The notes under the pieces are model-generated. The model made no database searches. It had not been told where the DNA came from and was given only the letters and a program-made list of their open reading frames with translations. The position numbers were made by a program, and so were the translations under genes. From Heracleum sosnowskyi (Eukaryota; Streptophyta; Magnoliopsida; Apiales; Apiaceae): a DNA stretch of 64,000 bases. Position 1 is the first letter of the stretch. Every line of letters starts with the position of its first letter. This document shows, piece by piece, positions 12,607 to 23,159 of the stretch. The stretch spans positions 8,953,044 to 9,017,043 of the forward strand of contig CM061243.1 of NCBI GenBank assembly GCA_030848705.1, written 5' to 3'.

Positions 12607-15600
12607 TTACTTGACTTCTTGAACATCAGGTACTGTCCTGAGATAATCAATCAACAGTCTTCTTTCAGCATTCTCAAGTTCAGCTATCATAATCTCTTTC
12701 AGCTCCTTATACTCTGGATCTCCTTCACCAGTTTGATATATGGCAGCCCTCAGAGAATAGATACTGTTTTTCTTCATGTCATTCCCAAGTCGAATATAAT
12801 GAGCTTTGTCTGACTCTAGGTTAAATTCTAAAACCTTTACTCCAAGTGCAGTTTTAAATCTAGCACTGTTTCTTTTCATCTCCACTAACTTTCCATAAGC
12901 ATCTCTATACTTAGGAATATAAACACTTGAGACTCCTCCTCCAAGCATAGCTTTTGATCTCAGCATCTTTTCTCTCAACACTTGAGCAACATCATGAGTG
13001 TGTCTGTTCTTGACTTTCAAAAGATAAAGTACATATTCAAGTTCTTCCCATGATTTGAGATTGACATCAGATTCTCCAACCTTATAAACTCTTCCATCAC
13101 TCATGAAGTATAACAGAAATTGCTTCTTCAAAACTCTGTGAAAAATCAACTGAACAGACTCTAACTTATCAAGGTTTTCTTGTGTAACCCCAATACCAGA
13201 TTCTGCCAGTGAAATGTTGTCTTGAGATCTGTTATTTGTTCTTCTCTCTCTGTGTGAACCCAGTCCAGATTTAGCATAGGCTTCTTTTCCCAATACTGTT
13301 CTGGTTTTTGAGAAATTTACAGCTTCAAGCTTTAAATCTTCAAGAATTTTTGGTTTGCTGAATCCTGGAAGTTGTGTAGATTTCTGTACAACTTGAGCAA
13401 CGTCAGAGGTTGTCATAACTTTAGTAGTAACATCAACTTGAGCAGCGTCAAAGGTTGATTTAGCTAATCTTGTTTCAACTTGAGCAATGTCAGAGGTTGA
13501 TTTAAACTTCTTGGGTAACTGCTCTTCTTCTACCAGTATACCTTTACCTTTATCAGCTTTTGGAATCACAGGCCTCCTGATGGATTGTATACTCTGTTGA
13601 GTATTTTCTTTAATAGTAATTCCAGTCTCTTTCTTTCTAGGAGCCTTGATTTCCTTCTTCTTGTATATCCCAGCTTCAAGATTCTTCTTGTGTTCCTCAG
13701 CAAGCATTTGCTCTTCAGCTTGGATATCTTCAATCGTAACATCTTTTCCATGTTCTGCCATAAACACTTTAGCAGCTATTTCCTCATCAGTGCTAGGCTT
13801 ATCAGTGTTTATCAAACTTTTGAGTTTTGAACTACTGGCAGAGTTTACATTTCCCTTACCAGAGTTTGATCTCGGTCTTGGTGGTCTTCTATCAGAGCTT
13901 CTATCAGAGTTTAATCTTAAACTCTTTTCACCTCCCTTGCTTCCACCATCATTACTATCATTCCTCCGTCTCAGAGTTTGAGTGTCTTTGCATTTGTTAC
14001 TTGGTACACTCTCCCCCTTTTTGACATCATCAGAAAGTAGTACTGATGTCAACAATTCAATGGAATTTGCAATTTCATCCAACTTAGTAGACATGTTAAC
14101 TTGATTTTCTTCAACTTTGGATAGCCTGGAATCAAAATTCTTCTGATCTTTACACAAAGAGATGTATAGAGATTTGTCCTTTTGCTGTGTAAGCTCTCTT
14201 TGAGCTATATCATTCCTTAATCCAGTAATCACCTTGTCAGAATCATCAAAACGATTGTTCAATGATTTGATTTGTACAATAGTTGCTTTGAGATGACTGA
14301 GAAGTTCTGGATTTTGAATCTCTTTAGAAGACTTTGTGACAAAATCTGCAGCTCTTTCATTTGAAAAGATAGTGTCCTTGCTTGACCAATTTGAGAAGTA
14401 CATATTCTGAAAATGTTCTGCAGTAGCACGATTGACTTCTCTTTCTTCTTCAGAGTTTACACCAGCAGACAAAGAAACTTGAATACTAGGGTGTGAATGA
14501 GAACCCTCAGCATCATGTTCATCTTCTTCATTAATGTCTGCTTCATTTGTAGCAGGAGCATTTTCAGCAGTCACTTCATTATTTACCTGTGCAGCTTCAT
14601 CAAGTACTTTCTCTGCAACAGTTTCAGGAATATCAGAGTGTGCTTGAGCAGAAACCTCTGCTTCTCTTGTCACAACCTCAACAACAGACTGTTGTAGAGT
14701 TTCGAGTAAAACAACATCTTCTTCCAAACTCTGATCAACTTCTTCACCTTTGTCAGAATTTGCATTATTAACTGAAAGAACTTCTGTGTGAGAACCCATA
14801 GAGTCTTCAATCACCAAGGTGGCGTGATCAGTTGCCACATCCTCAGTATCACAAAAGCTGACACTAGGATGTGCTTCCATATTAATATCTTCATTCTCAA
14901 AAACTCTGCTGTCAGAGAATACAGCAGCTTCCTCAACTACATCATCAGCATATGATGTAGGAGCTTCTGTTTCAGCATTTACTCTGTCCTCAGTAGGCAC
15001 AGTAGTAGCAAAAACCTCCTCTTGAACTTCAGGAGTTTCATGCTCCATAGAAACTCTGTCTTCAAAGACAGCTTCATTCACAAGAATCTCATCTTCAATA
15101 TTTTCAGCACCAAAGAGCTGTGCTGCTACCATTCTTCTTTTTCTCTGATGAAGAGTTTCTTCATCAGTTTCAGTCTCTGAGGCTTCAACAGCATCAACAG
15201 CAACAGACTGTAACCTGTTAGCTCTAACTTTTCTTTTCTTCCTTGAAGTTGCAACAGAGGTTGACCCTCCAACTTCATCAGTATTTAAAGTTTTAGCAGC
15301 TTTGAAAGCTCTGTGCTTAGTCCTCCCTCCAGTCTTTTGTCTTGGGGCTACTTGAGTATCATTGTTTATCTGCTGTGGTTGCTGTTGTGGTTGAGGTTGA
15401 GGGTTTAAAAACTGATGAACCCTCTCAGGTAACAACAACTCACCAACATTGACTTTCTTCAAATCCTTATTTGTAAGGTCAGAGAATACTCTTTTATGCA
15501 GTTTGAATGAGGGAATTTCGTCCTCCTCATCAATCTCAACATTTTGGACACAAGCAGAGAATAAAATTTGACAAAATCTAGAAAAATAGACTACATGCCT

Positions 15601-16194
15601 ATTCTCTGTTAACTTCTCACCTATGTTCATCAAAACAAGTCTAGCAAAATCATAATTACTGGCAAAGAGAAGTGAATACCCGATTTGCAGACTGTCTATT
15701 GGAATCGCATCCCAATTGGTACATTTCTTCCCGAACGCTCTGGTTATGCAATCGAAAAAGAAACTCCATTCCTTTCGTAAGAGCGGTCGCTTCAACTGGC
15801 CTATCTTGACTAAAGATCCAGAGTATCCAATGGCTTGCATCATTCTTTGAATGTCAGTATCACCAACAGCAATGGTATACGCATCATATTCTGCAAAGCC
15901 CATTGCTTCACGAACAGTTCCTGGAGTAATGACATACTCTGTCTCTTGAAACTCAAAGACAATCGATGGAGTTCCAGAATCACCACCGTTATCATATACA
16001 CCAGTTTCCCAGAAAGCTTTGATCTGAGATCCATAAAGCTTTGCAGGCTCCACTAAAGCACGCCCAATTTCCGATTGAGCAAGGAAATTTTGCAGTAAAT
16101 GGAATGCCTCCGGTGTGTTCTCATTGCTAAGAGGTGCTGCATAGTTATTTGGGACAAAGTCTAATCCAACAGAGTTAAACATAGAGGTTGCCAT
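12607..16194 (-). CDS. Post-pol ORF3 of the Copia element (often called env-like; 1195 aa)
   Basis: This is an uninterrupted frame starting at a true ATG at 16194. Residues ~1-230 form a compact folded-looking region (VFEFQETEYVITPGTVREAM, then a W-rich stretch). Residues ~230-620 are acidic and disordered, with a poly-Q/P patch near 265. Residues ~640-740 look like a coiled coil (heptads around KVEENQVNMSTKLDEIANSI). A basic S/R/N-rich stretch follows. Around residues 895-935 there is a threefold repeat containing (D/S)xAQV, encoded at about 13384-13505. The last ~170 residues (LIFHRVLKKQFLLYF onward) form a second conserved-looking region. Extra ORFs of this kind sit downstream of pol in SIRE-type Copia elements. 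I see no signal peptide or convincing membrane segment, so 'envelope' is not supported here. Its function is unknown. It is intact, unlike pol of the same copy. Confidence 0.8.
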   Translation of the reverse strand: MATSMFNSVGLDFVPNNYAAPLSNENTPEAFHLLQNFLAQSEIGRALVEPAKLYGSQIKAFWETGVYDNGGDSGTPSIVFEFQETEYVITPGTVREAMGFAEYDAYTIAVGDTDIQRMMQAIGYSGSLVKIGQLKRPLLRKEWSFFFDCITRAFGKKCTNWDAIPIDSLQIGYSLLFASNYDFARLVLMNIGEKLTENRHVVYFSRFCQILFSACVQNVEIDEEDEIPSFKLHKRVFSDLTNKDLKKVNVGELLLPERVHQFLNPQPQPQQQPQQINNDTQVAPRQKTGGRTKHRAFKAAKTLNTDEVGGSTSVATSRKKRKVRANRLQSVAVDAVEASETETDEETLHQRKRRMVAAQLFGAENIEDEILVNEAVFEDRVSMEHETPEVQEEVFATTVPTEDRVNAETEAPTSYADDVVEEAAVFSDSRVFENEDINMEAHPSVSFCDTEDVATDHATLVIEDSMGSHTEVLSVNNANSDKGEEVDQSLEEDVVLLETLQQSVVEVVTREAEVSAQAHSDIPETVAEKVLDEAAQVNNEVTAENAPATNEADINEEDEHDAEGSHSHPSIQVSLSAGVNSEEEREVNRATAEHFQNMYFSNWSSKDTIFSNERAADFVTKSSKEIQNPELLSHLKATIVQIKSLNNRFDDSDKVITGLRNDIAQRELTQQKDKSLYISLCKDQKNFDSRLSKVEENQVNMSTKLDEIANSIELLTSVLLSDDVKKGESVPSNKCKDTQTLRRRNDSNDGGSKGGEKSLRLNSDRSSDRRPPRPRSNSGKGNVNSASSSKLKSLINTDKPSTDEEIAAKVFMAEHGKDVTIEDIQAEEQMLAEEHKKNLEAGIYKKKEIKAPRKKETGITIKENTQQSIQSIRRPVIPKADKGKGILVEEEQLPKKFKSTSDIAQVETRLAKSTFDAAQVDVTTKVMTTSDVAQVVQKSTQLPGFSKPKILEDLKLEAVNFSKTRTVLGKEAYAKSGLGSHRERRTNNRSQDNISLAESGIGVTQENLDKLESVQLIFHRVLKKQFLLYFMSDGRVYKVGESDVNLKSWEELEYVLYLLKVKNRHTHDVAQVLREKMLRSKAMLGGGVSSVYIPKYRDAYGKLVEMKRNSARFKTALGVKVLEFNLESDKAHYIRLGNDMKKNSIYSLRAAIYQTGEGDPEYKELKEIMIAELENAERRLLIDYLRTVPDVQEVK
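13384..13505 (-). repeat. Threefold internal repeat in ORF3
   Basis: Three diverged copies of a segment containing ACTTGAGCAACGTCAGAGGT (plus strand) encode a repeated (D/S)xAQV motif. Spacing is about 54 bp, a multiple of three, so the frame is kept. Confidence 0.7.
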
Positions 16195-17662
16195 TAGAAA
16201 TCAGAGATTAAAAGTAAGAAAGTGTATGAGAAAGATTATGCAGAAAAGTGTTTGTAGAATTGTGTGAGTGAAAAGTATGTGTGAAAATGATAAGTGAGTT
16301 AAAAGATTAACCGTTTGTGTGTGTATTGTATTAATATGAGATGCAAAATTAAAAAACTGAACAGTTTTTAATCATTAATACACAACTGTCTTACTCCTGT
16401 AATTATGTGAGTGGGACACGTGTCACACATGCAGTTACTGACAGCAAATAAGTGACAATTTTCAATGCGCATGCGCAGTAAAAACAGCAATAATTACCGC
16501 CTTTTACACTTTTCTAGGCATTAACCTCTCTCCTCTGTTTAAAAACATTCTTGAACAACTGTCCAATCATACTCTTTGTAAATTTTCAAAACAAATGTCT
16601 TTTTCTCAAAATTATAATATGTCTGAAACAAAGAAATCATTTTAACCATCAGAGATTAAAATAAAGTTACCTCGGCATATGTCCCACAATACATCAGTGT
16701 TTACCATTTGTCCTTCTTTGTCAATAAACTCTTTTCTCAATCTGTACAGGTGTGAAAATATGTGTGTGCAATAGCAGAGTTTACCGAAATCAATATTTAG
16801 ATCATCTCAAAGTGCATAAAATCCACAAACTAAAGTAGTAAAAACTGGTTGCCTAAACTCTCATGTATAACATAAAATCTGATTTTATATCTAAACTCTG
16901 TATACTGATATCCTTTCATTTGGATATATCTTTTGTTTTTCACCCCCTTTCTTTATATATTTATTTATTTTTATTTTTATTTATTTTTATTTTTATTTTT
17001 ATTTTTCCAGTAATCAGTGGTTGGCACTAGTCACCAAAAATCAAAGATTTCAGCCCTTATTTCATACAATAAGTTCCTGGATCTTCCTAGGCTCAACATG
17101 ATCTCAAAGGAATTTGTGCTATGTTTGGCATCTTTTGATTTGAGGGTGAATTATTTGCAATTAATAATCAGAGTTTAGACTTTTCATCAGTTAATACAAT
17201 TAATTTATGAGAGAAAATGCAAACAGCTAATACAAACTCAGTGTATAGGATCAATAAACTAAGAGATGGTATAAATATAGAGACAGTATCATGCTGTGTT
17301 AACTTACTGCACATATTTGAGATCAGAATCTATACAACTCTTAAGGATTCACAGTTACTTACTGAGAATTATGCTTCATACAAATTTCTTCATTGGTCCA
17401 TATGTTTCAGACAAAATTACAATCAGAGTATAGCATTAGACTCTTACTTTCAGAGTATGACCAACACTTTATGACTAACAGAGTTTAGCATCAGAGTTTA
17501 CTTTCAGAGTTTATGACACTGGTATTCATAACAGTTAATACATGCAAGGAATCATGAGCATTTAAAAATCAAACATGTATAGTTCTGAGTCTAACCTGTA
17601 TCCCTAGTCAAAACCAGAGATCATTCCAAGTTCATTTACCAATCTTGTAAAAGTAGCTTCAC
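16195..17662 (-). other. Non-coding spacer between pol and ORF3 of the young Copia
   Basis: This is about 1.47 kb without a credible ORF. It includes a low-complexity TTTTA/TTTA run (about 16958-17007), and CAGAGTTT words at 16775, 17169, 17479, 17492 and 17505. ORF3 lies far downstream of pol, so it probably needs a spliced or separate RNA. The spacer is where such a promoter or splice acceptor would lie, but I could not identify one with confidence. Confidence 0.6.
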
Positions 17663-20600
17663 TCAAAGGTTTTGTGAAGATATCTGCAAGTTGTTGGTCT
17701 GTAGACACAAAATGAAGCTCAATGTTCCCTTCTTCCACATGTTCTCTGCTTCTGCTGTGGATGTAGAAATTGATTTCTGTTTCTTACTGTACCAAGAAAC
17801 CAATCTGTCACCTAAGAATTGACAGCTTCCACTTGTACTTTTTCTGTCTATCTTACAGCCTGCAAAATCTGCATCAGAGTAACCAATTAGCTTAAACTCT
17901 GATTCTCTAGGATACCACAAACCCAAGGTTATGGTTCCTTTGAGATATTTGAAGATTCTTTTTACAGCTGTTAGATGAGGCTCTCTGGGTTCTGCTTGAA
18001 ATCTTGCACAAAGACATGTTGCAAACATGATATCAGGTCTACTTGCAGTAAGATACAGTAAAGACCCTATCATTCCTCTGTAGTTTGTCATATCTACTGA
18101 GGCTCCTGTGTCTTTGTCTAGCTTTGTTGCTGTAGCCATGGGAGTTGTAGCAGATGAACTATCAAGCATACCAAATTTCTTTAGAAGATTTCTGGTATAC
18201 TTTGCTTGATTGATAAAAATCCCATCATCTGTTTGCTTGACCTGTAAGCCTAGAAAATAACTAAGCTCTCCCATCATGCTCATTTGGTACCTGGATTGCA
18301 TAAGCTTTGCAAACTTCTTACAGAGTTTGTCATTAGTAGATCCAAAAATAATATCATCTACATAAATTTGAACTAAAAGCAAATCATCACCAGAATTGAA
18401 ATAAAACAATGTTTTATCAATTGTACCTCTTGTGAACCCACTTTCTAAAAGAAATTGAGCAAGAGTTTCATACCATGCTCTTGGTGCTTGCTTAAGTCCA
18501 TATAATGCCTTGTCAAGCCTGTAGACATAATCTGGATGCTTGGGATCTACAAATCCTGGTGGTTGTTCAACAAACACTTCTTCTTCAAGCTTCCCATTGA
18601 GAAAAGCACTCTTTACATCCATCTGAAAGACTTTAAACTTCTTGTGTGCAGCATAGGCCAGAAAAATTCTTATGGCTTCCAATCTTGCAACTGGAGCAAA
18701 GGTTTCATCATAGTCAATTCCTTCCTGTTGTGAATAACCTTTAGCCACAAGTCTAGCCTTGTTTCTTGTAATCACACCTTCACTGTCAGTCTTGTTTCTG
18801 AAAACCCACTTTGTACCTACTATTGATCTATTCTTTGGTCTAGGTACAAGTGTCCAGACTTCATTTCTTTCAAATTCATTTAACTCTTCTTGCATTGCTG
18901 TAATCCAATTAGCATCTTGAAGAGCTTCCTCCACTTTCTTTGGTTCTGTTTGAGACAAGAAAGCATGATACAGACACTCATTATTTGTTGCACTTCTAGT
19001 TCTCACACTAGCATCAGGATCTCCAATTATGAGATCAGGTGTGTGTGCCTGTGTCCACTTTCTTGCTGTTGGTAAGTGGTTTCTTGCATCATTATTGGAT
19101 CCTCCCCCTTGATCCATGCTCTCCTGATTCATATGTTGACTCTCTGTAGCATCTGAGGCTCCCCCTGAATTAGATGGCTCAGAGTTTGAACTGTCAGAGT
19201 TTGAATCAGTTTCCTCAACTGACTCACTTGATGTGTCTTGTTGAGCTTCTTCACGCTCCCCCTCAACTGGTTTTCTATTTTGTTCAACTCGAGAATTTTC
19301 AGTTTCTCCAGTATTTACCAGTAGAGGTTCAGAGTATGCTTCGTCAGAGTTTGTCAGAACCGCTTCATCAGAGTTTGTCGGTACTGCTTCATCAGAGTTT
19401 ACATCATCAGAGAATAAACCTTCATTTTCAAAACGCAGTTGATCACATCCATCTAAGTCATCAAGTCCAGTTATTTTCTTATCATCAAATGACACATGTA
19501 TGGATTCCATGATCACTTTAGTTCTCAGATTGTAGACTCTGAATGCTTTTGTTGACAATGGATAGCCAACAAAGATTCCTTCATCAGCTTTTAACTCGAA
19601 CTTGGTCAACTGTTCAGGATGAGTCTTCAACACAAAGCATTTGCATCCAAATATATGAAAATATTTCAAATTTGGCTTCTTATTTTTCACCATCTCATAT
19701 GGTGTTTTCCCATGCTTGTTGATCAATGTTGCATTTTGAGTAAAACAAGCAGTTTGAACAGCTTCTGCCCAGAAATAAGTTGGTAATTTTGCTTCTTCAA
19801 GCATAGTCCTGGCTGCTTCAATTAAAGTTCTGTTCTTCCTTTCAACTACACCATTTTGCTGTGGAGTTCCAGGTGCAGAAAACTCTTGTTTCACTCCTCT
19901 TTCCTTGCAGAAAGCTTCCATGATTGAGTTTCTGAATTCAGTTCCATTATCACTCCTTATAATTTTGACTTTGTGCTGTGATCCTTTGTCCAGTAGTTTT
20001 ACATGATCCATCAGAGTTTGAGCAGTTTCATCCTTCTTTGATAAGAAATACACCCATTTATATCTAGTATATTCATCAACAATTACTAGAGCATATTTCT
20101 TTCTGCCCATGGACATCACATTCACTGGTCCAAAGAGATCAACATGTAGAAGATGATAAGGTTCCACTACTGAAGATTCAGATTTGCTCTTGAAAGATGA
20201 CTTCCTTTGCTTGGCTTTTTGACAAGAATCACATAAGCCATCTAGACTGAGTATTGATTTTGGAAGTCCCCTTACAAGATCCTTTCTTATAAGCTCGTTT
20301 ATGTTGTTCAAATTGAGATGAGAGAGCTTCTTATGCCAATTCCAACTCTCTTCATTTGACATTCTGGCAGTCAGACACACTATTTTTCCATCAGAGTTTG
20401 TTACCAAACTTGCTTCATAAATGTTGTTGCGCCTGTGTCCAACTAGAACAACTTTTCCAGTAGATTTACTGATAACTTCACAGTATTCAGTGTGAAAATC
20501 TACATGGTTTCCTCTGTCACAGATTTGACTCACAGATAGCAGATTATGCTTGAGTCCTGAGACTAGAGCTACATCTGTAATGATGACACTTCTAAGATTG

Positions 20601-20758
20601 ATATTGCCATATCCCAGAGTGTGTCCTATGTTGCCATCTCCATAGGAAACCTTTGGGCCAGCCTTCTCCTTAAAGTCTGATAGCAGGGCTTTATTTCCAG
20701 TCATGTGTCCTGAGCATCCACTGTCCAAGATAAGGGTGCTCTCTTTTATGCCCTGCAA
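17663..20758 (-). pseudogene. pol: Copia pol polyprotein (PR-INT-RT-RNase H), RNase H truncated by deletion
   Basis: The polyprotein makes the element's protease, integrase, reverse transcriptase and RNase H. Visible in order: aspartic protease LDSGCSGHMTG at residues 11-21; integrase zinc finger H142/H147/C176/C179; integrase core D206 (HVDLFGP), D270 (RSDNGTEF), E306 (QNGVVERKN); RT from ~615 with YVDD at 799-802; RNase H D962 (YSDADFAG) and E1003. After TAEAE the frame jumps to a tail in the wrong frame, whose DNA in another frame is the normal extreme end of Copia pol. The middle of RNase H, with its other catalytic acid, is therefore lost. The frame has no ATG at its start: it opens at a TTG right after an in-frame TGA, and the first codon after a splice-acceptor-like CAG is at 20752. 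Gag lies upstream in a different frame. Confidence 0.9.
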
Positions 20759-20782
20759 TCACAAACAAACACTAAGTGTTAG
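20753..20782 (-). other. Splice-acceptor-like sequence at the gag/pol junction
   Basis: On the minus strand, CTAAC (20782-20778) is a good plant branch-point match. About 25 nt later comes TTTGTTTGTGATTGCAG, ending at 20753. Pol continues in frame from 20752. The gag stop codon lies between the two. A matching 5' donor in gag was not pinned down, so splicing here is an inference. Frameshifting or reinitiation are alternatives. Confidence 0.4.
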
Positions 20783-23096
20783 TTTTAAGGACCCAGACTT
20801 GCTTGGATCCTTTGTCTTTCTTAACAGTGTTAGTTTTTGCAGCGGAATAACTATCAACAGAGTTTAAACTAACATTGTCAGACTTTACACTCGCAGAGTT
20901 TGCTCTAACCCACTTCAGATTGGGTTTTAGCTCATAATAGTTGTGATAAATAGCATGATAACTCTTGCAAGTATAAATGGAATGCCAAGTGCTCCCACAG
21001 TGTGTGCATAAAGTCTGTGGTCTAACCCTAACATAATCATTCTTTACTCCTGATGTAGAAGATAAAGAATTGATATTTTTATTCTTTGTGCAGTAATTAG
21101 CAAGATGATTAGAACTACCACAATTATAACATGTTTTCCTTGGAGCAGCACCAGTAGGCAAATGATTATTTCTATTATTTATGCCTATCTTTCCATTCCT
21201 ATTCTTCTTGGACCCTTTTGGCTTCATGGCAGATTTTACCTCTTTCAACTTATGATTGAACTGTTTTCCTGTCATCAAGCCAACATTGACCTGTTTTTCA
21301 CAAGTTTTTACTGGTTTTCTAACAGCTTCTACTTCCATAAGATTTTCTGTTATAATATTTTCCTGTTTTTCACAGGCTTCATCTGATTCCATATCAGCTT
21401 CCCTTATTACAACAGATTTTAACTTATTGGCTTCTGGAACAAATTTCACAGGTTTAAGTTGTGGTTTTACCTTAACCTTGTCTTTAAACCTAAGTTCATC
21501 ATTTTCACAATAACCTAAACCTACAGAATCAGTCTGAAACACTTGATGAGTGTCTCTTCCAGAATCTGTCCAAGTCTTGATTATTTTTCTTTCTTTTTCT
21601 AGATCAGATTCTAATTGCTTATATCTTTTCAGCAACTCCTGTTCTACATAAACAGCATCATCTCTTTCTTTTTGAATCTGCTTCATATTTTCAAGTTCTC
21701 CTTCAAGAAACTTGTTTCTATCTTTAAGACTAAGATTCTCAGATTTAATTCTCTCATTTTCTAAAGTCTGATCCCTATAGCTAACATGTACGCTTTTCAG
21801 ATATACTCTTAACTCAGATATATTATCAGTATCATAAGCATAAGTAGTTAGGGGTATCTTATTTTCAGATGATTCAGTCTCATCTCTGACAGTTGCCATA
21901 AGAGCATAATTTTCTCCATCATCAGAGTCTGAAGTATCTGCCCAGTCTTTGCCTTTAGAGATGAGTGCTTTTTCAGATTTGCCTTTCTTGCACTCTGGGG
22001 CATAGTGACCCATCTCCTTACACCTGTAGCACTGGATTTCAGATTTATCCTTCTTGCCAGACTTGGTCTCCCTTCCATCAGACTTTCTAAAACTTTTCCT
22101 TTCAGAGTTTGAATCTTTCCTTGAGAATCTCTTTCCTTTCTTGAAGTTCTTGAATCCCATCTTTTTGAAGGTCTTCACCATCAATGCAGCCATTTGCATC
22201 ATCTGTTCTTCATCATCCTCGGAGTCAGAAGCTTCATCAGAGTTTGAGTCATCATCAGAGTTTGATGACTCACTTTCAGATTTAATAACTAAAGCCTTTC
22301 CCTTGGCTTTCTTCCTTGATGATTCCTTCTTAATGGGCTTCTCCTCGACTTTGAGAGCAACAGATTTTGTCTTTTTACTCAATCTTCTATTCCTTTGTTC
22401 TATCTCCAGTTCATGAGTTTTCAATAACCCATAGATTTCATCAAGATCTGTATCAGCAAGCTCATAATTATCTCTTATTGTGGTTGTCTTTAAATCCCAC
22501 TTTTCAGGTAGAGATAACAGAAACTTGAGATTAGACTCTTCAAGCTCATATTCTTTATCAACCAGAGACAGATCATTCAATAGTTTGCAAAATCTGTCAT
22601 AAGTCTCAGTCAAGGTTTCATTAGGCTTTGAATCAAAGTGCTCATACTCCTGTGTGAGTATTGTCTTTCTGTTCTTTTTAATAGCACCTGTTCCCTGGCA
22701 TCTGACTTCTAAAGCATCCCATATCTCTTTGGCAGTCTTGCAGCCAATTACTCTGTTAGACATAACATTATCTAAAGCACTGTGGAGAAGATGTCTAACC
22801 TTTGCATCTTTTGCAATTGATGAGATGTCCTCAGGAGTCATATCTTTCTTTTCCTTTGGAACAGTCTTTTGTTCTTGACCATCAACAACAGGGGACAATT
22901 TAGTCGGCATATGAGGACCATCATTGATTCTGTCAAGATATTCTGGATCTGTAGCCTCCAGAAACATGGTCATCTTCACCTTCCAAATCGGATACTCTAC
23001 TGGCCTGAGAATTGGAACCCTGATTGTTTCATATCGACTCACAGAATTGGGCTTAACCTGTTCAGCCTTAGGAGCAGTTTGATTTTCTTCAGACAT
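20772..23096 (-). CDS. gag: Copia gag (774 aa) with three CCHC zinc knuckles
   Basis: This is the structural protein of the virus-like particle. It starts at an ATG at 23096, 49 nt after the primer-binding site, and is intact. Residues ~20-235 match the Copia gag (UBN2-type) fold, with the hallmark region around AKEIWDALE (122-130). Residues ~265-300 are an acidic S/D/E linker. The first knuckle, CYRCKEMGHYAPEC, is at 356-369. Residues ~430-505 form a coiled coil. Two more knuckles, CYNCGSSNHLANYC (656-669) and CTHCGSTWHSIYTC (697-710), lie near the C-terminus. Most plant Copia gags are much shorter with one knuckle. The long C-terminal extension fits the SIRE lineage. Gag ends at TAG 20772-20774, one frame away from pol. 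Confidence 0.92.
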   Translation of the reverse strand: MSEENQTAPKAEQVKPNSVSRYETIRVPILRPVEYPIWKVKMTMFLEATDPEYLDRINDGPHMPTKLSPVVDGQEQKTVPKEKKDMTPEDISSIAKDAKVRHLLHSALDNVMSNRVIGCKTAKEIWDALEVRCQGTGAIKKNRKTILTQEYEHFDSKPNETLTETYDRFCKLLNDLSLVDKEYELEESNLKFLLSLPEKWDLKTTTIRDNYELADTDLDEIYGLLKTHELEIEQRNRRLSKKTKSVALKVEEKPIKKESSRKKAKGKALVIKSESESSNSDDDSNSDEASDSEDDEEQMMQMAALMVKTFKKMGFKNFKKGKRFSRKDSNSERKSFRKSDGRETKSGKKDKSEIQCYRCKEMGHYAPECKKGKSEKALISKGKDWADTSDSDDGENYALMATVRDETESSENKIPLTTYAYDTDNISELRVYLKSVHVSYRDQTLENERIKSENLSLKDRNKFLEGELENMKQIQKERDDAVYVEQELLKRYKQLESDLEKERKIIKTWTDSGRDTHQVFQTDSVGLGYCENDELRFKDKVKVKPQLKPVKFVPEANKLKSVVIREADMESDEACEKQENIITENLMEVEAVRKPVKTCEKQVNVGLMTGKQFNHKLKEVKSAMKPKGSKKNRNGKIGINNRNNHLPTGAAPRKTCYNCGSSNHLANYCTKNKNINSLSSTSGVKNDYVRVRPQTLCTHCGSTWHSIYTCKSYHAIYHNYYELKPNLKWVRANSASVKSDNVSLNSVDSYSAAKTNTVKKDKGSKQVWVLKTNT

Positions 23097-23144
23097 GATT
23101 ATTACTGTGTTTGAATCGTAAAACTGTATATATTAAACAGCCTT

Positions 23145-23157
23145 GGCTCTGATACCA
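23145..23157 (-). promoter_or_regulatory. Primer-binding site (initiator-Met tRNA) of the young Copia
   Basis: Minus-strand TGGTATCAGAGCC lies two bases inside the 5' LTR. It is complementary to the 3' end of plant initiator methionine tRNA, the usual Copia primer. Confidence 0.93.
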
Positions 23158-23159
23158 AT

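Noticed and set aside
12607..16194. Independent host gene for the 1195-aa ORF
   Set aside because: It lies between pol and the polypurine tract inside matched LTRs with a target duplication, so it belongs to the retrotransposon.
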